The notes beneath the pieces are model-generated. The model was not told the origin of the DNA. It was given only the letters and a program-made list of their open reading frames with translations, and searched no databases. Shown in pieces: positions 34,331 through 43,767 of a stretch of DNA of 64,000 bases; positions within the stretch are counted from its first letter, which is position 1; every line of letters begins with the position of its first letter. Source of the DNA: an uncultured Streptomyces sp. (GTDB taxonomy: Bacteria; Actinomycetota; Actinomycetes; Streptomycetales; Streptomycetaceae); contig NZ_CANLBS010000003.1 of NCBI RefSeq assembly GCF_947488945.1, forward strand, positions 248,001-312,000, given 5' to 3'. The translations under genes and the position numbers were made by a program.

Positions 34331-34336
34331 ACTGTA
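34331..34336 (-). promoter_or_regulatory. -10 box for leaderless M18 peptidase mRNA
   Basis: TACAGT on the minus strand, seven bases before ATG 34323; a weak -35 (GTGAAT) lies about 19 bases further upstream. Confidence 0.45.
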
Positions 34337-34392
34337 TCGACGGCGTGCGGGCACGATTCACCCTCGTCCTGCGGAACGGCCGCGAACGAGGA

Positions 34393-34427
34393 CGGCCCGC
34401 CCCCCGTGCGTGTCGGGGGGCGGGCCG
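34393..34427 (-). terminator. Strong hairpin terminator of acyl-CoA dehydrogenase gene
   Basis: CGGCCCGCCCCCCG (34393-34406) pairs perfectly with CGGGGGGCGGGCCG (34414-34427), with a seven-base loop. It lies 54 bases after the stop and just before the M18 promoter. Confidence 0.85.
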
Positions 34428-34480
34428 TGCCGGACCGGTGCGCGCCGTCCGCGCGGTGGCGCGGGCGGGCCAGGGCCTGA

Positions 34481-36307
34481 CTAGAAGGCGGCTTCGTCCA
34501 GCTCCATGAGGGAGCCGTCGACGTGCTCCGCGAGCGCGCGCTCGGCGGAGACGCCGGGCAGGACGTTGGCGGCGAAGAACTTCGCGGCCGCGATCTTGCC
34601 CTGGTAGAAGGCGACGTCCTTGCCGGTGGCGGTGGGCAGCTTCTCGGCGGCCACGGCGGCGCCCTTGAGGAGCAGGTAGCCGACGACGACGTCGCCGGAG
34701 ACCATCAGCAGGCGGGTGGTGTTGAGGCCCACCTTGTAGATGCTCTTCACGTCCTCGCCGGTGGCGGTGAGGTCGGTGATCATCGTGCCGACGATCGCCT
34801 CCAGGTCCACCGCGGCCTTGGCGAGCGAGTCGAGCGAACCCGCGAGCTCGTCGTTGCCCTGGGCCTCGGCGAGGAACTTCTTGATCTCCTCGGAGAGGGT
34901 GTTGAGCGAGGCGCCCTGGTCGCGGACGATCTTCCGGAAGAAGAAGTCCTGGCCCTGGATGGCGGTGGTGCCCTCGTAGAGGGTGTCGATCTTGGCGTCC
35001 CGGATGTACTGCTCGATCGGGTACTCCTGGAGGTACCCGGAGCCGCCGAAGGTCTGGAGCGACTGCGCGAGCTGCTCGTAGGAGCGCTCCGAGCCGTAGC
35101 CCTTGACGATCGGGAGCAGCAGGTCGTTGAGGCCGTTGAGCGCCTTGGCGTCCTCGCCGGCCGCCTCCTTGACCTGGATCGCGTCCTGGACGGAGGCGGT
35201 GTAGAGCACCAGCGAGCGCATGCCCTCGGCGTACGCCTTCTGCGTCATCAGCGAGCGGCGCACGTCGGGGTGGTGCGTGATGGTGACCTTGGGGGCGGTC
35301 TTGTCCATGAACTGCGACAGGTCCGAGCCCTGGACGCGCTCCTTGGCGTACTCCAGCGCGTTGAGGTAGCCGGTCGAGAGCGTCGCGATGGCCTTCGTGC
35401 CGACCATCATGCGGGCGAACTCGATGATCATGAACATCTGGCGGATGCCGTCGTGCTTGTCGCCGATCAGCCAGCCCTTGGCGGGGTGCTGGTCGCCGAA
35501 GGTCATCTCGCAGGTGTTGGAGGCCTTGAGGCCCATCTTGTGCTCGACGTTGGTGGCGTAGACGCCGTTGCGCTCGCCCAGCTCGCCGGTCTCCCAGTCG
35601 AAGTGGTACTTCGGGACGAGGAAGAGCGACAGGCCCTTGGTGCCCGGTCCGGCACCCTCGGGGCGGGCCAGCACGTAGTGGAGGATGTTCTCGGACATGT
35701 CGTGCTCGCCCGAGGTGATGAAGCGCTTGACGCCCTCGATGTGCCAGGAGCCGTCCTCCTGCTGGACGGCCTTGGTGCGACCGGCGCCGACGTCCGAACC
35801 GGCGTCCGGCTCGGTGAGCACCATGGTCGAGCCCCACTGCTTCTCGACCGCGATCTCGGCGACCTTCTTCTGCGCCTCGTTGCCCTCGGTGAAGAGGATG
35901 CCGGCGAAGGCCGGGCCGGAGGAGTACATCCAGACGGCCGGGTTGGCGCCGAGCAGCAGCTCCGCGTAGCTCCAGATCAGGGAGCGCGGGGAGGTGGTGC
36001 CGCCGATCTCCTCGGGCAGGCCCAGGCGCCAGTACTCGGAGTCCATGAAGGCCTGGTACGACTTCTTGAAGCTCTCCGGGACCGGTGCGGTGTTGGTCTC
36101 CGGGTCGAAGACCGGCGGATTGCGGTCGGCGTCGGAGAAGGACGCGGCGAGCTCGTTCTCGGCGAGGCGGGCGACCTCGTCGAGGATGCTCTTCGCGGTC
36201 TCGACGTCCATCTCCGCGAACGGACCGGTGCCGTACAGCTTGTCGCGGCCGAGCACCTCGAAGAGGTTGAACTCGATGTCGCGGAGATTCGACTTGTAGT
36301 GCCCCAT
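34481..36307 (-). CDS. Acyl-CoA dehydrogenase (long FadE5-like type)
   Basis: 608 residues. Conserved FAD/acyl-CoA segments are [38 protein letters not shown] and [31 protein letters not shown]; the catalytic Glu is in [18 protein letters not shown]-terminal extra domain follows ([34 protein letters not shown]...), as in the ~600-residue FadE5 class, rather than the ~380-residue enzymes. It catalyses the first step of fatty-acid beta-oxidation with a broad chain-length range. ATG 36307 has GGAG seven bases upstream. It is monocistronic. Confidence 0.93.
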   Translation of the reverse strand: MGHYKSNLRDIEFNLFEVLGRDKLYGTGPFAEMDVETAKSILDEVARLAENELAASFSDADRNPPVFDPETNTAPVPESFKKSYQAFMDSEYWRLGLPEEIGGTTSPRSLIWSYAELLLGANPAVWMYSSGPAFAGILFTEGNEAQKKVAEIAVEKQWGSTMVLTEPDAGSDVGAGRTKAVQQEDGSWHIEGVKRFITSGEHDMSENILHYVLARPEGAGPGTKGLSLFLVPKYHFDWETGELGERNGVYATNVEHKMGLKASNTCEMTFGDQHPAKGWLIGDKHDGIRQMFMIIEFARMMVGTKAIATLSTGYLNALEYAKERVQGSDLSQFMDKTAPKVTITHHPDVRRSLMTQKAYAEGMRSLVLYTASVQDAIQVKEAAGEDAKALNGLNDLLLPIVKGYGSERSYEQLAQSLQTFGGSGYLQEYPIEQYIRDAKIDTLYEGTTAIQGQDFFFRKIVRDQGASLNTLSEEIKKFLAEAQGNDELAGSLDSLAKAAVDLEAIVGTMITDLTATGEDVKSIYKVGLNTTRLLMVSGDVVVGYLLLKGAAVAAEKLPTATGKDVAFYQGKIAAAKFFAANVLPGVSAERALAEHVDGSLMELDEAAF

Positions 36308-36461
36308 GGGAAGGCTCCGTAATCAATAGCAGTGGCGCGCAGCGCCCCGGGGTGTGACGCGGGTCGGGCGACGGGTCGGCCGGAGTGTGTCACCGGTCTC
36401 CATCGATGATGCTACCCGTCAGTAATAAGGCGCAACCCCTCAACCCGGAGATGTGTCCGAT

Positions 36462-36467
36462 TACTCT
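36462..36467 (+). promoter_or_regulatory. -10 box for leaderless SseB-like mRNA
   Basis: TACTCT lies seven bases before ATG 36475, which has no Shine-Dalgarno. The -35 is weak. Confidence 0.45.
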
Positions 36468-36474
36468 TTGCCGC

Positions 36475-36924
36475 ATGTACGGCTACGACCAGACCCCGGG
36501 CGCGCAGCAGTCGATGGGCCAGATGGGCGGCGGCTACGGCGAGCAGCCGCTGTACCCCGAGCCCTCGCCGCCGTCCCTGGCGGACGCGGTGCGGGCCTTC
36601 ACCACCGGCTCGATGGCCGCCGAGGACTTCCAGCAGATCTTCGCCACGTCGAAGGTCTACTGCCCGCGCGGCGACACCCCCGGTTTCCTCGCGCTCCACA
36701 ACACCCAGCAGCCGGTGATCCCCATGTTCACCACGCTGAAGGAGCTCCGGCGCTACGCCGGCAAGGAGTCGAAGTACTTCGTGATCACCGGGGCCGAGGT
36801 GATCGATCTGCTGCCGACGGGCTACGGCTTCGTGCTGGACATGGAGGGCGAGCACCGGATGGTCTTCGACGCCAAGGCGGTCGAGCAGATGGTCGACTTC
36901 GCGATGCGCCGGATGTACGGCTGA
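36475..36924 (+). CDS. SseB-like N-terminal domain protein
   Basis: 149 residues. After a Gly/Gln/Tyr-rich start comes LADAVRAFTTGSMAAEDFQQIFATSKVYCPRG, then GFLALHNTQQPVIPMFTTLKELRRYAGKESKYFVITGAEVIDLLP, the usual SseB N-terminal domain with its central PMFT strand (here 50-135 approx.). The domain occurs in type III chaperone-like and many actinobacterial proteins; its role in Streptomyces is unknown. It appears to be translated from a leaderless mRNA. Confidence 0.85.
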   Translation: MYGYDQTPGAQQSMGQMGGGYGEQPLYPEPSPPSLADAVRAFTTGSMAAEDFQQIFATSKVYCPRGDTPGFLALHNTQQPVIPMFTTLKELRRYAGKESKYFVITGAEVIDLLPTGYGFVLDMEGEHRMVFDAKAVEQMVDFAMRRMYG

Positions 36925-37105
36925 TCCGCTCCCGCCCGGCGGCGGCGCGGCCCTGAAGGCCCGCGCCGCGCGCTGCCCGTCCCCCCTCGCCGCCCCGTCC
37001 GTCGCCGTGCACCCGGCCCGTGCCGCGCGCTGCGGTACGGGCCGTTCTGTGCGCGTTCGCCCACCTCCGCCACCACGCTCCGCGCGGACGGGAATGCTCC
37101 ACGCC

Positions 37106-37137
37106 TTGCAAGATGTTCACTGTTCAACTAAATTGAA
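37106..37137 (+). promoter_or_regulatory. Promoter and operator-like inverted repeat upstream of pirin gene
   Basis: TTGCAA (37106-37111), a 17-base spacer and TAAATT (37129-37134) form a good promoter. TTCAA (37123-37127) and TTGAA (37133-37137) flank CTAAA and straddle the -10, the position expected for a repressor site. TGTTCA (37114-37119) adds a third related half-site. Confidence 0.6.
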
Positions 37138-37166
37138 GTCAGAACACTCGCCCGGAGGTGGCTCAG

Positions 37167-38123
37167 ATGCCCGCAGTGACCGTAGAGAACCCGCTGACCC
37201 TGCCCAAGGTGGCCGCCTCGGGCGACGCCGTCTCCCGTCCGGTGCTCGCGGTCACGACCGCGCCGTCCGGCTTCGAGGGAGAGGGCTTCCCGGTGCGCCG
37301 CGCGTTCGCCGGGATCAACTACAAGCACCTCGACCCGTTCATCATGATGGACCAGATGGGTGAGGTGGAGTACGCGGCCGGTGAGCCGAAGGGGACCCCC
37401 TGGCACCCGCACCGCGGCTTCGAGACCGTCACGTACCTGATCGACGGCAGCTTCATCCACCAGGACTCCAACGGTGGCGGCGGCACCATCGAGAACGGCG
37501 ACACCCAGTGGATGACCGCCGGGTCCGGCCTGCTGCACATCGAGGCGCCGCCGGAGTCGCTGGTCCAGTCCGGCGGTCTGTTCCACGGCCTCCAGCTCTG
37601 GGTCAACCTGCCCAAGGCCGACAAGATGATGAACCCCCGCTACCAGGACATCCGCGGCGGACAGGTCCAGCTCCTCGCCTCCCCCGACGGCGGCGCGCTG
37701 CTCCGGGTCATCGCGGGCGAACTGGACGGCCACGAGGGCCCCGGCATCACCCACACGCCGATCACGATGATCCACGCCACCGTCCGTCCGGGCGCCGAGG
37801 TGACCCTGCCGTGGCGCGAGGACTTCAACGGTCTGGCGTACGTGCTGGCCGGGCGCGGTTCCGTCGGCGCCGAGCGCCGGCCGGTCCACACGGGCCAGAC
37901 CGCGGTCTTCGGCGCCGGTTCCTCGGTGACCGTACGGGCGGACGAGCGCCAGGACGGGAACACCCCGGACCTGGAGGTCGTGCTCCTCGGCGGCCGTCCG
38001 ATCCGCGAGCCGATGGCGCACTACGGGCCGTTCGTCATGAACACCCAGGCCGAACTGAAGCAGGCCTTCGAGGACTTCCAGGCCGGCCGGCTCGGCTCGG
38101 TCCCGGCGGTCCACGGCATGTGA
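37167..38123 (+). CDS. Pirin family protein (bicupin, quercetinase-like)
   Basis: 318 residues with the pirin metal site: HPHRGFETVTYLIDGSFIHQDSNGG (ligand histidines) and TAGSGLLHIEAPPE, followed by a C-terminal cupin. Bacterial pirins have quercetin dioxygenase activity or act as redox-responsive protein partners; in Streptomyces a pirin has been linked to control of central metabolism and oxidative stress. ATG 37167 has GGAGG eight bases upstream; the promoter with its inverted repeat suggests control by a dedicated repressor, perhaps MarR-type. Confidence 0.9.
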   Translation: MPAVTVENPLTLPKVAASGDAVSRPVLAVTTAPSGFEGEGFPVRRAFAGINYKHLDPFIMMDQMGEVEYAAGEPKGTPWHPHRGFETVTYLIDGSFIHQDSNGGGGTIENGDTQWMTAGSGLLHIEAPPESLVQSGGLFHGLQLWVNLPKADKMMNPRYQDIRGGQVQLLASPDGGALLRVIAGELDGHEGPGITHTPITMIHATVRPGAEVTLPWREDFNGLAYVLAGRGSVGAERRPVHTGQTAVFGAGSSVTVRADERQDGNTPDLEVVLLGGRPIREPMAHYGPFVMNTQAELKQAFEDFQAGRLGSVPAVHGM

Positions 38124-38145
38124 GCACGCGCCCGCCGCTCCACCC

Positions 38146-38181
38146 GACGGCCCGTCCCCGCACCGCGGGTGACGGGCCGTC
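38146..38181 (+). terminator. Hairpin terminator after pirin gene
   Basis: GACGGCCCGTC (38146-38156) pairs with GACGGGCCGTC (38171-38181) around 14 bases. An overlapping palindrome (38166-38186) offers an alternative fold. Confidence 0.65.
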
Positions 38182-38237
38182 ACCCGTACGCCACCGATCT
38201 CGGGACACCCCGACGGTCCCGTGATCGGGTGGGCAGG

Positions 38238-39353
38238 GTGCCGAACCCGAAGCCCCTCCTCCCCGAAGCGGCCCGGCGGACCGCCGCGTGGTGCGGCGTC
38301 CTGCTCCTCGTCGTCGGCGTCGCCGCGGTCGCCGTCTGGCTGGTCGTCACCCTGAAGACCGCCGTCACCCCCGTGCTGCTGGCCCTGCTGGGCACCGCCC
38401 TGCTCGGCCCGGTGTACCGGTGGCTGGCGGCCCGCGGGCTCAACAGGTCGCTGGCCGCGGGGCTGACGTGCGCCGCCCTGGTGGCGGTGGTGGGCGGCGC
38501 CGGCTACATCGTCGTCACCGCGCTCATCGACACCGGCGACGAGATCGTCGCCTCTCTCAAGGACGCCGGCCAGTGGGTCGTGGACCACTTCGACATCGGG
38601 GGCGCCACCCGCGTCGACGACCTCGCCGACAACGCCAAGAAGCTGGTGGAGAAGTTCGGCGCCACTGCCGCCGGGGGGCTGCTCACCGGGATCAGCCTGG
38701 TCGGCTCCCTCGTCGCCACCGGCGTCCTCGCGCTGCTGCTCACCTTCTTCTTCCTCCGCGACTCCTACCGGGCGGCGCACCTGGCGCACACCCTCGCCCC
38801 GCGCGGCACCGGAGACCTGGTCGAGGCGATGGGACGACGCGCCTTCGAGGCGGTCGAGGGGTTCATGCGGGGCACCACCTTCATCGCGCTGATCGACGCC
38901 GTGTGCATCACCGTGGGGCTGCTGATCCTGCGGGTGCCGGGGGCGGTGGGGCTCGGCGCGCTGGTCTTCGTCGGCGCCTACATCCCCTACCTCGGAGCGT
39001 TCCTGTCCGGCGCGGTCGCGGTCCTCGTCGCGCTCGCCGACCGGGGGCTGGTGATCGCCCTGTGGGTGCTGGGCGTCGTCCTGGCGGTCCAGGTGCTGGA
39101 GGGACACGTGCTCCAGCCGATGATCCAGAGCCGCACGGTGCAGATGCACCCGGCACTCATCCTGATCACGCTGACCGCCGGGGCAAGCGTCGCCGGGCTG
39201 CTCGGGATGCTGCTCGCGGTGCCGCTGTGCGCGGCGGCCTTCGGGGTGATCGGCGAGCTGCGCGACGGCTACGGCCCGAAGGGGGCGCCGCCCGCCGCGC
39301 CGGGGGACGGCGGGCCCGGCGGCTCCTCACCTGCCGGGGACGCGGGGACGTAG
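38238..39353 (+). CDS. AI-2E family transporter (PerM/TqsA-like membrane protein)
   Basis: A 371-residue membrane protein: hydrophobic helices at about 15-35, 40-60 and 75-97, a soluble middle segment, then VGSLVATGVLALLLTFFFLRDSYRA, the typical GFMRGTTFIALIDAV, PYLGAFLSGAVAVLVALADRG and VLEGHVLQPMIQSRTVQMHPALILI. These motifs define the AI-2E exporter family, whose members also include Na+/H+ antiporters, so the transported substrate is uncertain. GTG 38238 was chosen for its position before the first helix; GTG 38229 and GTG 38169 are alternatives. Confidence 0.85.
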   Translation: MPNPKPLLPEAARRTAAWCGVLLLVVGVAAVAVWLVVTLKTAVTPVLLALLGTALLGPVYRWLAARGLNRSLAAGLTCAALVAVVGGAGYIVVTALIDTGDEIVASLKDAGQWVVDHFDIGGATRVDDLADNAKKLVEKFGATAAGGLLTGISLVGSLVATGVLALLLTFFFLRDSYRAAHLAHTLAPRGTGDLVEAMGRRAFEAVEGFMRGTTFIALIDAVCITVGLLILRVPGAVGLGALVFVGAYIPYLGAFLSGAVAVLVALADRGLVIALWVLGVVLAVQVLEGHVLQPMIQSRTVQMHPALILITLTAGASVAGLLGMLLAVPLCAAAFGVIGELRDGYGPKGAPPAAPGDGGPGGSSPAGDAGT

Positions 39354-39381
39354 AAGCGCGTCCCCGGCTCGGGGGCGGCCT

Positions 39382-41511
39382 TCATGCCCCGGGGAAGTCC
39401 TTCGCCTCGGTGGACTCGTGCAGTTCGAACCAGATCGACTTGCCCTCGCCCTGCGGGTCCACGCCCCAGGCGTCGGCCAGCATCTCCATCAGCACCAGGC
39501 CGCGTCCGCTGGAGGCCATCTCGCCGGGGCGGCGCTTGTGCGGCAGCTCGTCACTGGCATCGGCCACCTCGACCCGGAGCCTGCGCTCGCCCGGCTCGCC
39601 GGACGCCTCGGCCACCATCACGGCGTCCCCGTCGGTGTGCACCAGCACGTTGGTCGCCATCTCGGAGAGCATCAGCACCGCCGCGTCGACCTGTTCGTCG
39701 TCGGCCCAGTCGTGCAGCAACTGGCGCAACTGCTGGCGGGCGACAGAGATCCGCTCGGGCTCGGCCTGGGCGATGCCGAGCGCGGTACGCCGGGTCGGCG
39801 CCTCGGGTCGCGGGTGCGGGACCTCGCGGCGCAGCAGCAGCAGGGCGATGTCGTCCTCGTGGCGCTCGGCCAGCGGCCCGATCGTGTAGTGCGAGGTGGG
39901 GCCGTGCACGGCCTGCACCAGCGCGTCGGCCAGCTTGTCCAGGTCCCCGCCGTCCTCGGTACGCGCCTCCAGCACGGGCTGCAGCCTGCCCCAGCCGGTC
40001 AGCAGGTCGTGGCCGCCGGTCTCGATGAGCCCGTCGGTGCAGAGCATGAACGTCTCGCCCGGTTCCAGCACCACCCGGGTCGTCGGATAGTCCGAGTCGG
40101 CCTCGATGCCGAGCGGCAGCCCGCCCTCGGTCTGCCGGATCATCGCCGTGCCGTCGGCGCTCACCACCACCGGGTCCGGGTGGCCCGCCCGCGCGATGTC
40201 GAGCGTCCCGGTCTCCGGGTCCACCTCGGCGTACAGGCAGGTCGCGAAGCGGGCCGCGGCCTCGTCGTCCCCGGCCTCGTTGTCGTCCTCGTACGCCTCG
40301 GTGAGCCCGGCCAGGAAACGCGAGGCGCGGGCGAGCACCGCGTCCGGGCGGTGGCCCTCGGAGGCGTAGGCGCGCAGCGCGATGCGGAGCTGGCCCATCA
40401 GTCCGGCCGCCCGCACGTCGTGGCCCTGGACGTCGCCGATGACGAAGGCGATCCGGCCGCTGGGCAGCGGGATCATGTCGTACCAGTCGCCGCCCACCTG
40501 GAGCCCGCCACCGGTGGGCACGTACCGCGCGGCGACGGACATGCCGGGGATGCGCGGCCCGAGGGACGGCAGCATCGACCGCTGGAGGACCTCGGAGATC
40601 GCGCGCTCGGTCTCGGCGGCCCCGGCCCGTGCCAGCGCCTGCGCGAGCATCCTGGCCACCGTCGTCAGCACCGCCCGCTCGTCCGGGGTGAACGCCACCG
40701 GCTGCCGGAACCCCGCCATCCAGGCGCCCATGGTCCGGCCGGCCGAGACCAGCGGCAGGAAGGCCCACGACTTGCGTCCGAAGTGCCTGGCCAGCGGCCA
40801 GGTGACCGGGAAACGGCGGGCGTACTCCTCGGGCGACGCCAGATAGATGGCGCGGCCGGTGCGGGCCACCTCCGCCGCCGGATAGTCGGCGTTGAGGAGC
40901 ATGTCCGAGAACGGTTCCTCGTCGCCCACGTTGTGCCCGTGGTGGCCGATGATGGTCAGCCGTCCGCCGTCGACGCCGAAGACCGCCAGCCCGTCGGGGG
41001 AGAAGCCGGGCATGGAGAGCGAGGCGGCGACCCGCAGCACCTCGGTGGTGGAGCGGGCCTCGGCGAGCGCGCGGCCGGCGTCCAGCAGGAACGCCTCGCG
41101 GGAGCGGCGCCAGTCGCCGGTGATGGAGGTCTGCGCGGCGCTGGCTCCCGGTTGCGGCTCGGCGACCTCCTGGAGCGTCCCCACCATCGAGTACACGTCG
41201 GAACCGGACTCCGCGTGGGTCAGCGGCTTGGCCCGGGTACGCACGGTGCGGATCACCCGGCCGTCGTCGTCCACCACCCGCAGCCGGGCCTCCGCCAGAG
41301 TGCCTTCCGCGATGGCGAGGCTCACCACGGCGCGGATCTCGTTCCAGTCGACCGGGTGGTAGCGGGCGCGCACCACCCTCTCCTGGACCGTCCCGGCGCC
41401 GGGCAGATCCAGGAGCCGGGCCGCCTCGGCGTCCAGCGTGACGGTCCCGGCCGTGGTGTCCCAGCGCCACAGCCCGGTGGCGAGGGCGGCCAGGATCTCC
41501 TCGGTGCGCAT
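39382..41511 (-). CDS. PAS-GAF-SpoIIE phosphatase fused to RsbW-like ATPase
   Basis: 709 residues with four parts: PAS (about 10-115), GAF (about 135-295; AVFGVDGGRLTIIGHHGHN, KSWAFLPLVSAGRTMGAWMAGF), SpoIIE phosphatase (about 300-560; LQVGGDWYDMIPL, FVIGDVQGHDVRAAGLMGQL, FMLCTDGLIETG, HEDDIALLLL) and a C-terminal GHKL ATPase (LMLSEMATNVLVHTDGD, SSGRGLVLMEMLADAWGV). Both the phosphatase and the opposing kinase of a partner-switching system are in one chain, a design common in Streptomyces. ATG 41511 follows TAAAGT by six bases, so it is probably leaderless. It is divergent from aspS. Confidence 0.9.
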   Translation of the reverse strand: MRTEEILAALATGLWRWDTTAGTVTLDAEAARLLDLPGAGTVQERVVRARYHPVDWNEIRAVVSLAIAEGTLAEARLRVVDDDGRVIRTVRTRAKPLTHAESGSDVYSMVGTLQEVAEPQPGASAAQTSITGDWRRSREAFLLDAGRALAEARSTTEVLRVAASLSMPGFSPDGLAVFGVDGGRLTIIGHHGHNVGDEEPFSDMLLNADYPAAEVARTGRAIYLASPEEYARRFPVTWPLARHFGRKSWAFLPLVSAGRTMGAWMAGFRQPVAFTPDERAVLTTVARMLAQALARAGAAETERAISEVLQRSMLPSLGPRIPGMSVAARYVPTGGGLQVGGDWYDMIPLPSGRIAFVIGDVQGHDVRAAGLMGQLRIALRAYASEGHRPDAVLARASRFLAGLTEAYEDDNEAGDDEAAARFATCLYAEVDPETGTLDIARAGHPDPVVVSADGTAMIRQTEGGLPLGIEADSDYPTTRVVLEPGETFMLCTDGLIETGGHDLLTGWGRLQPVLEARTEDGGDLDKLADALVQAVHGPTSHYTIGPLAERHEDDIALLLLRREVPHPRPEAPTRRTALGIAQAEPERISVARQQLRQLLHDWADDEQVDAAVLMLSEMATNVLVHTDGDAVMVAEASGEPGERRLRVEVADASDELPHKRRPGEMASSGRGLVLMEMLADAWGVDPQGEGKSIWFELHESTEAKDFPGA

Positions 41512-41676
41512 TGCCCCACTTTAGGAAGATGCTTTCGCCGGACGCCACCGAGGGAACGCCCCGTCCCCGCTGCCCCGGGTGTTCGGCGAGGGGTGCCGAG
41601 CGCCCGCGGGCCCGCCGTGCGGCGGCCCCCGGCGTGGTCCGGCGGCCGTCGGAACGATCTTGAGGGGGTCACTGCA

Positions 41677-41706
41677 ATGAAGTGGTGGCGATCCGGGCGG
41701 TAGCCT
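41677..41706 (+). promoter_or_regulatory. Predicted aspS promoter
   Basis: ATGAAG (41677-41682), an 18-base spacer and TAGCCT (41701-41706), predicting a leader of about 40 bases before ATG 41752. The divergent phosphatase gene has its own TAAAGT at 41518-41523. No T-box-like structure was found. Confidence 0.45.
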
Positions 41707-41751
41707 GGGGTGGCTCACAGCACCCCAACCGCGAAGACTGGATGAACGACG

Positions 41752-43551
41752 ATGCATCGGTACAGGTCCCACACCTGCGGCGAGCTCCGCGCCTCTGACG
41801 TCGGCACCGACGTCCGGCTGAGCGGCTGGCTGCACAATCGGCGCGACCTGGGCGGCATCCTCTTCATCGATCTCCGGGACCACTACGGCCTGGTCCAGCT
41901 CGTCGCCCGTCCCGGCACCCCCGGCAACGAGGCGCTGGCGAAGCTCACCAAGGAGACCGTCGTCCGGATCGACGGCAAGGTCTCCGCGCGCGGTGCCGAG
42001 AACGTGAACCCGGAGCTTCCGACCGGTGAGATCGAGATCGAGGTCACCGAGGTCGAGGTGCTCGGCGAGGCGGCCCCGCTGCCCTTCACCATCAACACCG
42101 AGGACGGGGTGAACGAGGAGCGCCGCCTGGAGTACCGCTTCCTCGACCTCCGCCGCGAGCGCATGCACCGCAACATCATGCTGCGCTCGGCGGTCATCGC
42201 CTCCATCCGCTCCAAGATGGTGGCGCTCGGCTTCAACGAGATGGCCACGCCGATCCTCGCCGCGACCTCCCCCGAGGGCGCCCGCGACTTCGTCGTCCCG
42301 TCCCGGCTGAACCCCGGCAAGTTCTACGCGCTGCCGCAGGCCCCGCAGCAGTTCAAGCAGCTTCTGATGATCTCCGGGTTCGACCGGTACTTCCAGATCG
42401 CGCCCTGCTTCCGCGACGAGGACGCTCGCGCCGACCGCTCGCCGGGCGAGTTCTACCAGCTCGACATCGAGATGTCGTTCGTCGAGCAGGAAGACGTCTT
42501 CCAGCCGATCGAGAAGCTGATGACCGAGCTCTTCACCGAGTTCGGCAACGGCCGCGAGGTCACTTCGCCGTTCCCGCGCATCCCGTTCCGCGAGTCGATG
42601 CTGAAGTACGGCAACGACAAGCCCGACCTGCGCGCCCAGCTCGAACTGGTCGACATCTCCGACATCTTCGAGGACTCCGGCTTCAAGGCCTTCGCGGGCA
42701 AGCACGTCCGCGCCCTGCCGGTGCCGGACACCGCCGGGCAGTCGCGGAAGTTCTTCGACGGCCTCGGCGAGTACGCCGTCGAGCACGGCGCCAAGGGGCT
42801 CGCCTGGGTCCGGGTGGGCGAGGACGGCACGCTGGCCGGCCCGATCGCCAAGTTCCTCACCGAGGCGGACGTCAAGACGCTCACCGAGCGGCTCTCCCTC
42901 GTCCCGGGCCACGCGGTCTTCTTCGGCGCCGGCGAGTTCGACGAGGTCTCCAAGATCATGTCGGCCGTCCGTGTCGAGGCCGCCAAGCGCGCCGGGCACT
43001 TCGAGGAGAACGTCTTCCGGTTCTGCTGGGTCGTCGACTTCCCTATGTACGAGAAGGACGAGGAGACCGGCAAGATCGACTTCTCGCACAACCCCTTCTC
43101 GATGCCCCAGGGCGGCCTGGAGGCCCTGGAGACCAAGGACCCGCTGGACGTCCTGGCTTGGCAGTACGACATCGTCTGCAACGGCATCGAGCTGTCCTCG
43201 GGCGCCATCCGCAACCACGAGCCCGATCTGATGCTCAAGGCCTTCGAGATCGCCGGCTACGAGCACGAGACCGTCGAGCGCGAGTTCGCCGGCATGCTCC
43301 GCGCCTTCCGCCTCGGCGCCCCGCCGCACGGTGGTATCGCCCCGGGCGTCGACCGCATGGTGATGCTGCTCGCCGACGAGCCCAACATCCGCGAGACCAT
43401 CGCGTTCCCGCTCAACGGCAACGCCCAGGACCTGATGATGGGCGCGCCCAGCGAGCTGGAGGAGAGTCGGCTGCGTGAGCTGAACATCCAGCTCCGCAAG
43501 CCCGTCGCGGCCAAGGAGAAGGCAGAGCCGAAGGGCGACGCCGCGAAGTAA
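41752..43551 (+). CDS. aspS: Aspartyl-tRNA synthetase
   Basis: A 599-residue bacterial-type class IIb synthetase. The OB-fold anticodon domain is at about 1-105 ([29 protein letters not shown] split over 5-35), followed by motif 2 ([22 protein letters not shown]), the GAD insertion domain (about 285-420) and motif 3 ([14 protein letters not shown]). It charges tRNA-Asp; in bacteria that use GatCAB it may also charge tRNA-Asn, which this sequence cannot settle. The last residues are Lys/Glu/Ala-rich. A parS site and terminator follow the stop. Confidence 0.96.
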   Translation: MHRYRSHTCGELRASDVGTDVRLSGWLHNRRDLGGILFIDLRDHYGLVQLVARPGTPGNEALAKLTKETVVRIDGKVSARGAENVNPELPTGEIEIEVTEVEVLGEAAPLPFTINTEDGVNEERRLEYRFLDLRRERMHRNIMLRSAVIASIRSKMVALGFNEMATPILAATSPEGARDFVVPSRLNPGKFYALPQAPQQFKQLLMISGFDRYFQIAPCFRDEDARADRSPGEFYQLDIEMSFVEQEDVFQPIEKLMTELFTEFGNGREVTSPFPRIPFRESMLKYGNDKPDLRAQLELVDISDIFEDSGFKAFAGKHVRALPVPDTAGQSRKFFDGLGEYAVEHGAKGLAWVRVGEDGTLAGPIAKFLTEADVKTLTERLSLVPGHAVFFGAGEFDEVSKIMSAVRVEAAKRAGHFEENVFRFCWVVDFPMYEKDEETGKIDFSHNPFSMPQGGLEALETKDPLDVLAWQYDIVCNGIELSSGAIRNHEPDLMLKAFEIAGYEHETVEREFAGMLRAFRLGAPPHGGIAPGVDRMVMLLADEPNIRETIAFPLNGNAQDLMMGAPSELEESRLRELNIQLRKPVAAKEKAEPKGDAAK

Positions 43552-43578
43552 CCCCGCCGCCGGACCGCTCCGGCGCAT

Positions 43579-43592
43579 GTTTCACGTGAAAC
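43579..43592. other. parS site downstream of aspS
   Basis: Perfect GTTTCACGTGAAAC (flanked T...A, giving a 16-bp palindrome), 27 bases after aspS and overlapping the first bases of the aspS terminator. Confidence 0.92.
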
Positions 43593-43620
43593 AGCCCCCG
43601 ATCACCTGATCGGGGGCTGT
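43591..43620 (+). terminator. aspS terminator
   Basis: ACAGCCCCCGATCA and TGATCGGGGGCTGT form a perfect 14-bp stem with only CC between (practical loop six bases). It begins at the right edge of the parS site. Confidence 0.85.
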
Positions 43621-43767
43621 TCCGGTACATCCGGGCGTCGGCGGGCGTACTGCCGGCCCGCCTCTCGGACGCTCGGAGGAGACCCACGGGAACGCACAGT
43701 CCGCGCCCACGTCGCTGCCGCGCGACGCGGAGGCGGCGGCACCCCGCCCTCGGGAGCCCCGACCGAC

